NCBI GenBank assembly: GCA_964631335.1 | Contig: CAZVXD010000080.1 | Span: 1-8,447, forward strand | Source: JAFGHJ01 sp964631335 | Lineage (GTDB): Bacteria; Hydrothermota; UBA3072 | Direction of reading: 5' to 3' | Length of the DNA: 8,447 bases | Part shown: piece after piece, positions 1-5,681 of the stretch | Layout: every line of letters begins with the position of its first letter | Numbering within the stretch: position 1 is the first letter of the stretch | Program-made: the position numbers and the translations under genes | The notes under the pieces: generated by a model | Database searches by the model: none | Told to the model about the DNA's origin: nothing | What the model saw: the letters and a program-made list of their open reading frames with translations, nothing else

Positions 1-767
1 CGAACATGCATATTATAAGGACTGAATATGCTGCTTCCATAATGAGGCATATGAGGAAATGTATATTGGAAATTAGCGCTCCCATTATAAGATTTTTTTT
101 CTCCTTCTCGCTCTATAATATTCACCACACAGGAACTAACATTACCATACTCCGCGTCAAAACCGCTCTTAATTACCGAAACATCATGAACGGCGGACAA
201 AGGAGGAACCAAAACCATGGAATTGATTCTGTTATCGATCAACGGGAAACCATCACTTTTAACAGCAACCCGGGAATCCATCCCCCCTCGGTTATTCACA
301 AAACCAAAATAATCAGAAAGACTAACCACCATAGGAATTTCGTTTATCTCTTCAACCCCAGAATAATACCGATTAAAAGGAATATCCATTTTAATTATTT
401 CCTCTTCCGCTTCTACGGTCACATATTTTCCTCTAAAAGTTTCAGGGGAAAACAATCTAACATTTAGCCTGGTAACATGATCCGCTTCAACGACCACGTT
501 TTTTACACTCAGAGGCAAACAACCGATCCCCCTGAATTGAACCTCATACGTCCCCGGCGGAATATTTATCAAACGGTAAAAACCACTGCTGTCAGAATCC
601 ACCCCAAAACCTGTCCCCACCACAATTGCGTTTACATAAAGCAGAGGTTTACCGCTCTCCGCGTCGACGACTGTACCATTAATTTGGCCGTGAATAGAGG
701 CTGAAAAAGATAAAGGGAAGAGAAAAAAAACAAACAACGAAATATGACGAATACAAGAAAAAATCAT
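1..767 (-). CDS. TonB-dependent receptor, N-terminal part (C-terminus beyond the window)
   Basis: The minus strand is open from an ATG at 765-767 to the left edge, giving 255 codons without a stop. Residues 1-23 form a signal peptide with a long hydrophobic core ending in FSA. Residues 27-105 match a carboxypeptidase-regulatory-like beta domain (GTVVDAESGKPL, then GFYRLINIPPGTYEV). Residues 138-220 match a receptor plug, with the landmarks EIP (143-145), NRGG (159-162), KSDGFP (170-175) and SGFDAEYGN (201-209). This is the architecture of outer-membrane TonB-dependent importers of large or scarce ligands. The beta-barrel is missing because the gene leaves the window. AAGG lies only two bases before the ATG, a cramped ribosome site, but no better start gives the signal peptide. 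The plus-strand open frames across this stretch have no protein-like character. The substrate cannot be inferred. The gene lies downstream of the ferredoxin on the same strand with its own likely promoter. Confidence 0.88.
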   Translation of the reverse strand, partial: MIFSCIRHISLFVFFLFPLSFSASIHGQINGTVVDAESGKPLLYVNAIVVGTGFGVDSDSSGFYRLINIPPGTYEVQFRGIGCLPLSVKNVVVEADHVTRLNVRLFSPETFRGKYVTVEAEEEIIKMDIPFNRYYSGVEEINEIPMVVSLSDYFGFVNNRGGMDSRVAVKSDGFPLIDNRINSMVLVPPLSAVHDVSVIKSGFDAEYGNVSSCVVNIIEREGEKKSYNGSANFQYTFPHMPHYGSSIFSPYNMHV

Positions 768-787
768 ATCCTTTTTTTTATTTTTCT

Positions 788-816
788 TTTTTAGTTCGGC
801 AAAAAAAGACTGGCAA
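788..816 (-). promoter_or_regulatory. Putative sigma70 promoter of the TonB-dependent receptor
   Basis: On the minus strand TTGCCA (811-816) is followed after exactly 17 bp by TAAAAA (788-793). Each matches 5/6 and 4/6 of the consensus. Transcription would start near 781, about 14 bases before the ATG at 767. The AT-rich setting makes chance matches possible. Confidence 0.45.
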
Positions 817-891
817 TTTGTACTTAAAATTTATCTACCCACACCGGATTTATATTTTAAATATCAGTCCACCCGACAATATCCTCTGGTC

Positions 892-1170
892 TCAATCCGA
901 ATCTATTTCTATCGCATCTTCTGAACACGAAGCGACACAAGCCTGACACTCGATGCACTCGGGCATATCGAATTCAATAACAAGTTTTGAAGAATCATTG
1001 GGATCCACTTCTTTATAATATTTTTCAAGAGCCGCCCTGTTTCTAACTTCATCATCTACAGGCTTGCACCATCTTCCATCATTGCTGCTCTCCAATATAT
1101 CTACAGGACAGGCATCGGCGCAATTCGCAAGACCCGTACATTTACTATAATCATATATAACCTTAGGCAT
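892..1170 (-). CDS. Dicluster ferredoxin, probably [3Fe-4S][4Fe-4S]
   Basis: This 92-residue soluble electron carrier has two cluster-binding motifs. The C-terminal one is complete: Cys72, Cys75, Cys78, then Cys82. The N-terminal one reads Cys11, Cys17, Cys21-Pro22. The position where dicluster ferredoxins usually have the second cysteine (CxxC) is Leu14. By analogy with known seven-iron ferredoxins, the cluster ligated by Cys11, Cys17 and Cys82 would be [3Fe-4S], while Cys72/75/78 plus Cys21 hold a [4Fe-4S]. That assignment is inference. Residues 28-70 form an insertion between motifs, longer than in the smallest clostridial ferredoxins, with an extra Cys35. Here the final motif ends Cys-Ser instead of the common Cys-Pro. 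A strong Shine-Dalgarno (AAGGAGGG) sits just upstream of the ATG, behind a near-consensus promoter. The redox partner is not identifiable from the neighbours. Confidence 0.9.
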   Translation of the reverse strand: MPKVIYDYSKCTGLANCADACPVDILESSNDGRWCKPVDDEVRNRAALEKYYKEVDPNDSSKLVIEFDMPECIECQACVASCSEDAIEIDSD

Positions 1171-1201
1171 TTAACCCTCCTTTATTCCGCGGACTTAAAA
1201 A

Positions 1202-1229
1202 TCTATAAACTTTTTATAACTTTTGTCAA
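1202..1229 (-). promoter_or_regulatory. Sigma70-type promoter of the ferredoxin gene
   Basis: On the minus strand a perfect TTGACA (1224-1229) is followed after 16 bp by TATAGA (1202-1207). This is the best promoter in the window. Transcription would start near 1195, leaving a leader of about 25 bases that contains AAGGAGGG. The -35 lies directly at the gene-facing end of the repeat arm at 1251-1364. Confidence 0.8.
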
Positions 1230-1250
1230 GAGCAACCCACCCCACACCAC

Positions 1251-1364
1251 CAATTTTTGAACCATAGAGAACACAGAGAGCACAGAGTAACATTTCAGTG
1301 TTTAATTTTAAATTGAAAATTGTAAGTTGTAAATTTTAAGTTAAAAAACAGAACTTACACGCAG
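1251..1364. repeat. Left arm of a 114-bp inverted repeat around the GntR/ABC operon
   Basis: This arm matches the reverse complement of 3803-3917 with about 12 mismatches and one single-base gap. The last 37 bases before the final four (from about 1324 to 1360) are identical. It has three parts: TTTTTGAACC; three CACARAGNN-type nonamers (CATAGAGAA, CACAGAGAG, CACAGAGTA); and, from 1304, a run of degenerate heptamers such as AATTGAA, AATTGTA. Weaker similarity to the other arm continues leftward through a C-rich stretch to the -35 of the ferredoxin promoter. Confidence 0.9.
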
Positions 1365-1394
1365 GTAAACACAAATCTGCAGAATCTTTTTTTT

Positions 1395-1457
1395 AAACAC
1401 AATAAACCCAACGAACTCTATAAACTCAATAGTCCCAAAAAACCCAGCACCCGGCAC
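1395..1457. repeat. Degenerate 9-bp tandem repeat, seven units
   Basis: Successive nonamers include AAACCCAAC (1404-1412), AAACTCAAT (1422-1430) and AAACCCAGC (1440-1448). Every unit keeps a nine-base register, and the last ones drift to a C-rich sequence. A related array sits at 7847-7882. The 14-mer AAACCCAACGAACT is identical in both (1404-1417 and 7865-7878). No open frame or RNA structure is apparent. With the arm at 1251-1364, this fills the 348-bp gap between the ferredoxin and GntR genes. Confidence 0.75.
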
Positions 1458-1476
1458 CCCCAACCGACCACCCCCC

Positions 1477-1504
1477 TTGACAAAAATAAAAATTGTATTA
1501 TCTT
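1477..1504 (+). promoter_or_regulatory. Promoter of the GntR/ABC operon
   Basis: A perfect TTGACA (1477-1482) is followed after 16 bp by TATCTT (1499-1504), a weak -10. Transcription would begin around 1511, only about eight bases before the GntR start codon, so the transcript is nearly leaderless. No Shine-Dalgarno is present. Confidence 0.6.
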
Positions 1505-1515
1505 ATTGATACAAT
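1492..1515. promoter_or_regulatory. Candidate GntR operator, inverted repeat over the -10
   Basis: ATTGTAT (1492-1498) and ATACAAT (1509-1515) form a perfect inverted repeat with 7-bp arms and a 10-bp spacer. The spacer contains the proposed -10, and the right arm ends three bases before the repressor start codon. Binding here would block polymerase. GntR dimers bind inverted repeats and YtrA-type regulators commonly repress their own operon, so autoregulation is the natural reading. It is not proven by sequence. Confidence 0.6.
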
Positions 1516-1518
1516 AAT

Positions 1519-1866
1519 ATGAAAATAGATAAAAGTAAACCGATATGGAGACAGATAGTAAGAGAAATCAAAGAAAGGATTTCACGCGGAGACATAAAGG
1601 ACAATTTGCCCACTGTGCGAGCTCTCGCGGAAGAGTTGGGGGTAAATCCAAATACGGTAGCAAGAGCCTACAGGGAAATGGAAAGAGAAGGTGTCATAGA
1701 AAGCTGGGTGGGCAAAGGCACCTGGGTTAAAGAAGACTCCCGTAAAGATCTTAAAGGAAAGATGATCGAAGAAGAGATCGGCAAATTTGTAGAAAGTTTG
1801 ACCTCGATGGGTCTATCGAAAAAAGAAATAAAAAAATTAGTGAGGAAGATAGATGATAAAAATTAA
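1519..1866 (+). CDS. GntR-family transcriptional regulator, YtrA type
   Basis: This 115-residue repressor has an N-terminal winged helix-turn-helix: PIWRQIVREIKERI (8-21), LPTVRALAEELGVNPNTVAR (30-49), then the wing VGKGTWV (64-70). The remaining 40 or so residues are charged and helical, too short for the ligand-binding domains of FadR or HutC types. This fits the YtrA subfamily, which typically sits first in an operon with the ABC transporter it controls, exactly as here. The loop before LPTV is about two residues shorter than the usual LKPGDKLPS form. The start is fixed by family alignment. There is no ribosome-binding site, consistent with a short or absent leader. It overlaps the ATPase gene by 14 bp. 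The inducing signal is unknown; in Bacillus-type YtrA systems cell-envelope antibiotics act as cues, but this cannot be assumed here. Confidence 0.9.
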   Translation: MKIDKSKPIWRQIVREIKERISRGDIKDNLPTVRALAEELGVNPNTVARAYREMEREGVIESWVGKGTWVKEDSRKDLKGKMIEEEIGKFVESLTSMGLSKKEIKKLVRKIDDKN

Positions 1867-2542
1867 AAACTTGGTAAAAAGGTACAACGAAATATACGCT
1901 ATAAATAACATCGATCTGGAAATCGAAGACGGCACATTTGTCGGGCTGGTCGGACCGAATGGGAGTGGAAAAACGACCCTTCTTAAACTAATTTTCGGGT
2001 TTTGCAGACCTACTTCGGGAGAGATAACAATCCAGGGAAGGCTCCCGGGAATAGATCTAAAATCCACAACCGCTTTTTATCCGGAATACGATTCGACTTA
2101 TCACTGGATGAAGACTCAAGATTTAATAGACTGGTACTCGGGCTTTTTCCCGGATTGGAATAAGGATAAGGAAAAAAATCTAACAGATTTTTTTAAACTT
2201 CCCTCCCATAGATACGTAGCACACTTATCAAAAGGTTTAAGGGCAAAGTTAAAACTGGTTATGACTCTTTCAAGGGACGCGAAGATTTTTCTGCTCGATG
2301 AACCGCTGTCCGGAATAGACCCCGCGTCGAGGGCAAACATAATCTCAGGAATCCTTAAAGCATACAGAGAAGACCAGACGTTTATATTTTCCACTCACAT
2401 AGTAGCCGACGCGGAAATGCTTTTTGAAAGGACCATATTTATGAGAGATGGAAACATTATTATCGACGGAGAATCCGACATCTTAAGAGAAAAACACGGA
2501 AAGTCGATGGAGCAAATCTTCAAGGAGGATGTTTATGTGTAG
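1853..2542 (+). CDS. ABC transporter ATP-binding protein
   Basis: This 229-residue cytoplasmic nucleotide-binding subunit should power the permease encoded next. The motifs are intact: Walker A GPNGSGKTT (34-42), a signature variant LSKGLRAK (125-132), Walker B IFLLDEP (145-151), D-loop SGIDP (153-157) and switch histidine STH (180-182). The Q-loop position reads YPEYD (76-80), with Glu in place of the usual Gln, a substitution I recall in several ABC-2 export ATPases of this branch. LSKG instead of LSGGQ is also typical of that branch. The length equals a single domain with no regulatory extension. GAGGA at 1842-1846, inside the GntR gene, is six bases from the ATG, and the 14-bp overlap suggests coupled translation. 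The substrate cannot be predicted. Confidence 0.92.
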   Translation: MIKIKNLVKRYNEIYAINNIDLEIEDGTFVGLVGPNGSGKTTLLKLIFGFCRPTSGEITIQGRLPGIDLKSTTAFYPEYDSTYHWMKTQDLIDWYSGFFPDWNKDKEKNLTDFFKLPSHRYVAHLSKGLRAKLKLVMTLSRDAKIFLLDEPLSGIDPASRANIISGILKAYREDQTFIFSTHIVADAEMLFERTIFMRDGNIIIDGESDILREKHGKSMEQIFKEDVYV

Positions 2543-3242
2543 ATTGTTTAAAAAGGAACTCCTCGGAGAAAAAAACTGGATTATTGGTTTCTGCGGATTC
2601 GTAATCGTTGTTAATTTTCTGTTTTTGCCTTTAGCTAAAGTCACCGAAGGGGTCATGGCAATATCGGTTATATTTTTAACTCTCCCCGCTTTCCCTCTAA
2701 TGGCTCTGGTCAGGTCTTTTTTAATATGGAAAAACGAATGGGACTCGAACACAAATTTTCTGCTTCTTTCTCTGCCTTTAAGGGGCTATAATATAGTTTT
2801 GAGCAAAGTCGGAGTTCTTGCGGTTGAAATTTTCCTTTACGTACTTCTTGTTTTTCTTATTCCGTACCTTATATTAACGGGATTTACGGGGCAGTTCAGA
2901 GTAGATATGTTAACTTTTTTGAAATTGTGGTTATTGCCGGCTTTTGGAATTCTTTTTATTGTGCCTTTTGCCATGTTTTCTTATCTTTTCGGAAGAGTGT
3001 TCTCCAGAGCGCAGGGCTGGATTACCGCGGGAAGCCTTATCGGGCTTGTGTTGATATATTCCCGTTATTTGCATTTTGGAAGAAAAATCTTTTCCTATCT
3101 ACCTGAAGTTTCCCTGAATTTTACTATAGCCGGCGATACAGAAACGTTCAGTATCAGTATAGCGGCAATGATGGCTACATTTTTGTTTTCCGCAATTCTA
3201 ACTTTAGCCTCTTGCTTTTTAATAGAAAAAGCTGAATTATAG
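2535..3242 (+). CDS. ABC-2 type permease subunit
   Basis: This membrane protein of 235 residues has six probable transmembrane segments at about 15-34, 40-58, 93-116, 129-152, 161-178 and 205-230. The stretch FLLLSLPLRGYNIVLSK (75-91) between segments 2 and 3 is the typical ABC-2 'LLLSLP' loop. The C-terminal tail is very short. Two in-frame ATGs exist. The one at 2529 touches the AAGGAGG Shine-Dalgarno (2522-2528) with no spacer, whereas the one at 2535 lies six bases away, so 2535 is preferred. The gene overlaps the ATPase by 8 bp. One ATPase and one permease imply that each dimerises to form the transporter. Export of a lipid, peptide or drug is typical of the family, but the cargo here is unknown. 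Confidence 0.85.
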   Translation: MCRLFKKELLGEKNWIIGFCGFVIVVNFLFLPLAKVTEGVMAISVIFLTLPAFPLMALVRSFLIWKNEWDSNTNFLLLSLPLRGYNIVLSKVGVLAVEIFLYVLLVFLIPYLILTGFTGQFRVDMLTFLKLWLLPAFGILFIVPFAMFSYLFGRVFSRAQGWITAGSLIGLVLIYSRYLHFGRKIFSYLPEVSLNFTIAGDTETFSISIAAMMATFLFSAILTLASCFLIEKAEL

Positions 3243-3264
3243 TATAAAAAAATAAGGAGGGAGA

Positions 3265-3633
3265 ATGGAAAGTCATGTTAAAGCGGTAGGGATAATTCAC
3301 ATAGCTTTTAGTGTACTGGGAGTTTTAATAGCCCTTATTTTATTTTCGGTGCTGAATCTGGTCGCGAGAATACCGGATATAGAGGAAGAAGCGGTAAGAA
3401 TACTTCAAACAATAGGCATGGTAATTCCCTGGTTTATGATAATTTGTGCTGCCCCGGGAATTGTCGGTGGAATAGGGCTTTTAAAATACCAGGGTTGGGG
3501 TAGAATTCTTGTTCTTATACTATCTTTCCTGGCTTTGTTGAATTTTCCTCTTGGCACCGCGGTGGGCATTTATTCTATATGGGTTCTGTTCGATAAGCGG
3601 ACGGAAAAGTTGTTTGCCGAAGGAAAGAAATAA
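3265..3633 (+). CDS. Small membrane protein of unknown function
   Basis: This 122-residue protein has hydrophobic segments at about 6-33, 50-73 and 78-108, the last probably two short helices. An amphipathic acidic stretch (34-48) lies after the first helix, and the C-terminal tail is charged (FDKRTEKLFAEGKK). GGIGLLKYQGWGR followed by a hydrophobic run ending in GIYSIWVLF is a pattern I have seen in many small bacterial membrane proteins without assigned function. AAGGAGGGAGA precedes the ATG. The gene starts 22 bp after the permease and is probably the last gene of the operon, so it may be an accessory subunit of the transporter. That role rests only on position. Confidence 0.8.
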   Translation: MESHVKAVGIIHIAFSVLGVLIALILFSVLNLVARIPDIEEEAVRILQTIGMVIPWFMIICAAPGIVGGIGLLKYQGWGRILVLILSFLALLNFPLGTAVGIYSIWVLFDKRTEKLFAEGKK

Positions 3634-3672
3634 ATAAGGTTAAGTGCGTTAGTGTGTAGATACGTGGAAAAC

Positions 3673-3794
3673 TGGTATTGGGTATTAGGTTTTAGGAAAA
3701 AATTAAGAATTCAAAATTAATATCCTACGCTTTTCCGCTCTGACTCTCTAACAATTTTTCTGAATCTGGACGTTGGACTTTAGAAATTGGACAA
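3673..3794. repeat. Mosaic of degenerate 7-bp tandem repeats
   Basis: The 356-bp gap after the small membrane protein contains several short heptamer arrays in series: TGGTATT, GGGTATT (from 3673); AATTAAG, AATTCAA (from 3701); TACGCTT, TTCCGCT (from 3726); and TGGACGT, TGGACTT (from 3767). Each keeps a seven-base register for three or four units before switching to another word. No coding potential was seen. No terminator hairpin for the upstream operon was found. Confidence 0.6.
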
Positions 3795-3802
3795 AAAATA
3801 AT

Positions 3803-3917
3803 CTGTGTGTAAGTTCTGTTTTTTAACTTAAAATTTACAACTTGCAATTTTCGATTTACAATCTAAACACTGAAATGTTTCTCTGTGTGCTTTGTGATCT
3901 TTGTGGTTCAAAAATCG
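3803..3917. repeat. Right arm of the 114-bp inverted repeat
   Basis: This is the reverse-complement partner of 1251-1364. In gene-facing orientation it runs heptamer array, three nonamers of the CTTTGTGNN type, then GGTTCAAAAAT, and leads into the promoter at 3934. The two arms and their promoters point outward from the GntR/ABC operon. They are about 2.4 kb apart. Confidence 0.9.
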
Positions 3918-3933
3918 GCGGTACGGTTGGTAC

Positions 3934-3962
3934 TTGACTATTCGCTTCTTTCTCCTTACTCT
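3934..3962 (+). promoter_or_regulatory. Promoter of the DUF5362-like/lipoprotein/reductase genes
   Basis: TTGACT (3934-3939) is followed after 17 bp by TACTCT (3957-3962). The predicted start near 3969 leaves a leader of about 20 bases with AAGGAGG. The -35 begins 18 bases after the GGTTCAAAAAT of the adjacent repeat arm, echoing the ferredoxin and HAD promoters. Confidence 0.6.
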
Positions 3963-3989
3963 TTAACTGATATTTAGTAAGGAGGCATA

Positions 3990-4370
3990 ATGGCTCAGAA
4001 AAAGCTTAACGCTGAAACAATAACAGGTGAAACCCGTCAGATGGGCGGATGGTTAAAACTACTGGGGATAGCCAAAATAGTTCAGGGCGCGTTTATGGTC
4101 ATGACAATCTTCGGAGCAATCCACGGAGTAGTAACGATATGGGAAGGTCTTTTATTAAACCGCGCAGCCAACGGCTCGAGGGAAGTTACCGCTGGCAATA
4201 TCGAATCTCTTGGAAAAGGGATGCTTAATCCTTTAAAGATATACTTTATTATCCAGGGCGTATTGATTGTTTTGGTATTCGCGGGTTTTATAGTGGGGTT
4301 TCTAATTTTCTCAAGTTTAATAGGCACCGGGTTCTTCGCGCACTACCTCGATATTTTTAAAAATTTTTAA
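3990..4370 (+). CDS. DUF5362-like membrane protein
   Basis: This 126-residue protein has a soluble N-terminus of about 18 residues and two hydrophobic blocks, 22-58 and 82-113. Between them is a polar loop (59-80) that would lie on one side of the membrane. The pattern MGGWLKLLGIAKIVQGAF, a WEGLLL motif and a second hairpin resembles the DUF5362 family as I remember it. A profile search would be needed to confirm this, and the function is unknown. Shine-Dalgarno AAGGAGG lies six bases before the ATG. It is the first of two or three co-directional genes: the lipoprotein follows after 33 bp. Confidence 0.8.
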   Translation: MAQKKLNAETITGETRQMGGWLKLLGIAKIVQGAFMVMTIFGAIHGVVTIWEGLLLNRAANGSREVTAGNIESLGKGMLNPLKIYFIIQGVLIVLVFAGFIVGFLIFSSLIGTGFFAHYLDIFKNF

Positions 4371-4403
4371 CTAAACAGGTTAATAATTAAAGGAGGAATT
4401 ATA

Positions 4404-4703
4404 ATGAAAAAGAAAAGTTACCTGTTTTTTTTAATTGTAATTCTAGCTCTCGTTTTTATGAGTTGCGCTCCCGGCAACGAAAAGTGGGATCAGGAAATAA
4501 ATCCCGGAGCTAAGGCTGGGTTTTTATACGGATTATGGCACGGAGCCATAATCATAATAACTTTTATCATCAGTCTTTTCACGAATGAAGTCGGTCTCTA
4601 CGAAATAAACAATACCGGCTGGCCGTATAATCTGGGATTTATAATCGGTCTTAACATATCTATAGGAGGAATGTTCAGCGGAGGGAAGAAGCGCAGAAGG
4701 TAA
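4404..4703 (+). CDS. Small predicted lipoprotein with a hydrophobic body
   Basis: This 99-residue precursor has a lysine-rich start (MKKKS), a hydrophobic core (7-18) and a lipobox-like ALVFMSC with the lipidation cysteine at 21. Met-Ser before the Cys is acceptable but not the classical Ala-Gly. The mature 79 residues are unusual for a lipoprotein because they contain two further hydrophobic segments (39-59 and 76-92) separated by a polar stretch containing NNTGWPYNLG, and end in GGKKRRR. FLYGLWHG and GWPYNLGFIIG recur in small conserved proteins of many bacteria; no function is known to me. AAAGGAGG precedes the ATG. It probably shares a transcript with the preceding membrane protein. Confidence 0.8.
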   Translation: MKKKSYLFFLIVILALVFMSCAPGNEKWDQEINPGAKAGFLYGLWHGAIIIITFIISLFTNEVGLYEINNTGWPYNLGFIIGLNISIGGMFSGGKKRRR

Positions 4704-4717
4704 TCGTTTGATATATT

Positions 4718-5560
4718 ATGGAATACAAAAACTTAACCAAAGATACAAAAATACCGGTACTGGGTCTCGGCACCTGGGAAATCGGCGGAGGAATGAGCAG
4801 GGATACGAGCAGAGATAAAGAAAGTATTACCGCCATCCGATGCGCAGTAGAATTTGGCTATAATCACATAGATACGGCGGAAATGTACGGCGGAGGGCAT
4901 TCCGAAGAATTGGTCGGACACGCTATTAAAGATTTCGACAGGAAATCTCTTTTTATTACCACTAAAGTTCTGCCGGATCACCTGAGATATAATGATTGCA
5001 TTAAAGCCGCGGAACGAAGTCTAAAAAGACTTAAAACCGACTACATAGACCTTTATCTAATCCACGTACCAAACCCCAGAATCCCTTTACAAGAAACAAT
5101 GCGTGCCATGGACACTTTATTGGAACAGGGAAAAATAAGGTTCATCGGTGTAAGCAATTTTTCCGTAGAACAATTAAAAGAAGCCCAGAAATATACCGAA
5201 AATAAAATTGTAAACAACCAGATAGAATACAATCTCCTGACGAGACACAACGGCATGTATAACGTGAATATTGAATCGGAGATAATTCCTTACTGCCAGG
5301 AAAATGGAATCATAATAACCGCGTGGAAACCTCTCCTTAAAGGAAGGTTGTTTCGAGAAAAGAATAAATTATTAGAAGAACTCATAGAAAAGTACAATAA
5401 AACCATTGCTCAGATCGCGATAAACTGGCTTATATCCAAGAAAAACATAATTACCATACCAAAATCAACCAATTTAGACCATATTAAGGAAAACATGGGT
5501 GCTCTTGGCTGGCATCTCGAAAAAGAAGATATGAAAAAATTGGACGAGGAATTCAGGTAA
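4718..5560 (+). CDS. Aldo/keto reductase
   Basis: This 280-residue NAD(P)H-dependent oxidoreductase has the single (beta/alpha)8-barrel length of the family and a full catalytic tetrad: Asp52, Tyr57, Lys83, His116. Other landmarks are LGLGTW (15-20), GVSNFS (144-149), NQIEYN (167-172) for the cofactor face, and IPKSTN (247-252) near the cofactor adenosine phosphate, suggesting NADPH. It looks closest to the YeaE and diketogluconate-reductase-like groups, which reduce small aldehydes and ketones; the actual substrate is unknown. The start lies 15 bp after the lipoprotein stop, but there is no Shine-Dalgarno at a usable distance, so translation may rely on ribosomes finishing the upstream gene. 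The protein is cytoplasmic and has no obvious functional link to its neighbours. Confidence 0.93.
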   Translation: MEYKNLTKDTKIPVLGLGTWEIGGGMSRDTSRDKESITAIRCAVEFGYNHIDTAEMYGGGHSEELVGHAIKDFDRKSLFITTKVLPDHLRYNDCIKAAERSLKRLKTDYIDLYLIHVPNPRIPLQETMRAMDTLLEQGKIRFIGVSNFSVEQLKEAQKYTENKIVNNQIEYNLLTRHNGMYNVNIESEIIPYCQENGIIITAWKPLLKGRLFREKNKLLEELIEKYNKTIAQIAINWLISKKNIITIPKSTNLDHIKENMGALGWHLEKEDMKKLDEEFR

Positions 5561-5681
5561 GTTAACTGTATTTCAAACAAATTACAAGAGAAAGTTTACC
5601 ATAAAGTAAATCAACTAAAAAGATTCGTCTTTTCTAAGAAAAAAGGGAACGAACTCAATATGTATTCGTCTTTCTTTATAA
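5561..5681 (+). promoter_or_regulatory. Leader region of the copper ATPase gene with small repeats
   Basis: This 121-bp gap holds a 10-bp direct repeat ATTCGTCTTT at 5623-5632 and 5664-5673, spaced 41 bp start to start. A small inverted repeat TTTAC (5595-5599) / GTAAA (5606-5610) also lies here. Neither matches a CopY, CsoR or CueR site that I recognise, and no convincing -35/-10 pair was found. A metal-responsive control site would be expected here, but this is inference. Confidence 0.3.

Noticed and set aside
6..704. Plus-strand open frames of 153 and 75 codons at the left end
   Set aside because: They have low-complexity, unprotein-like composition. The opposite strand gives a continuous signal peptide, regulatory-like domain and plug of a TonB-dependent receptor.
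835..870. Terminator hairpin after the ferredoxin gene (ATATTT/AAATAT)
   Set aside because: The arms are all A/T with essentially no loop, and no T-run follows on the transcribed strand. It would not form a stable stop signal.
3803..3917. Insertion sequence or transposase remnant in the inverted-repeat arms
   Set aside because: No transposase-like coding frame or target duplication was found. The arms consist of tandem short words instead of coding remnants.
5595..5610. CopY-type copper operator upstream of copB
   Set aside because: TTTAC-N6-GTAAA does not match the TACANNTGTA core of known cop boxes, and such short AT-rich palindromes are common by chance here.
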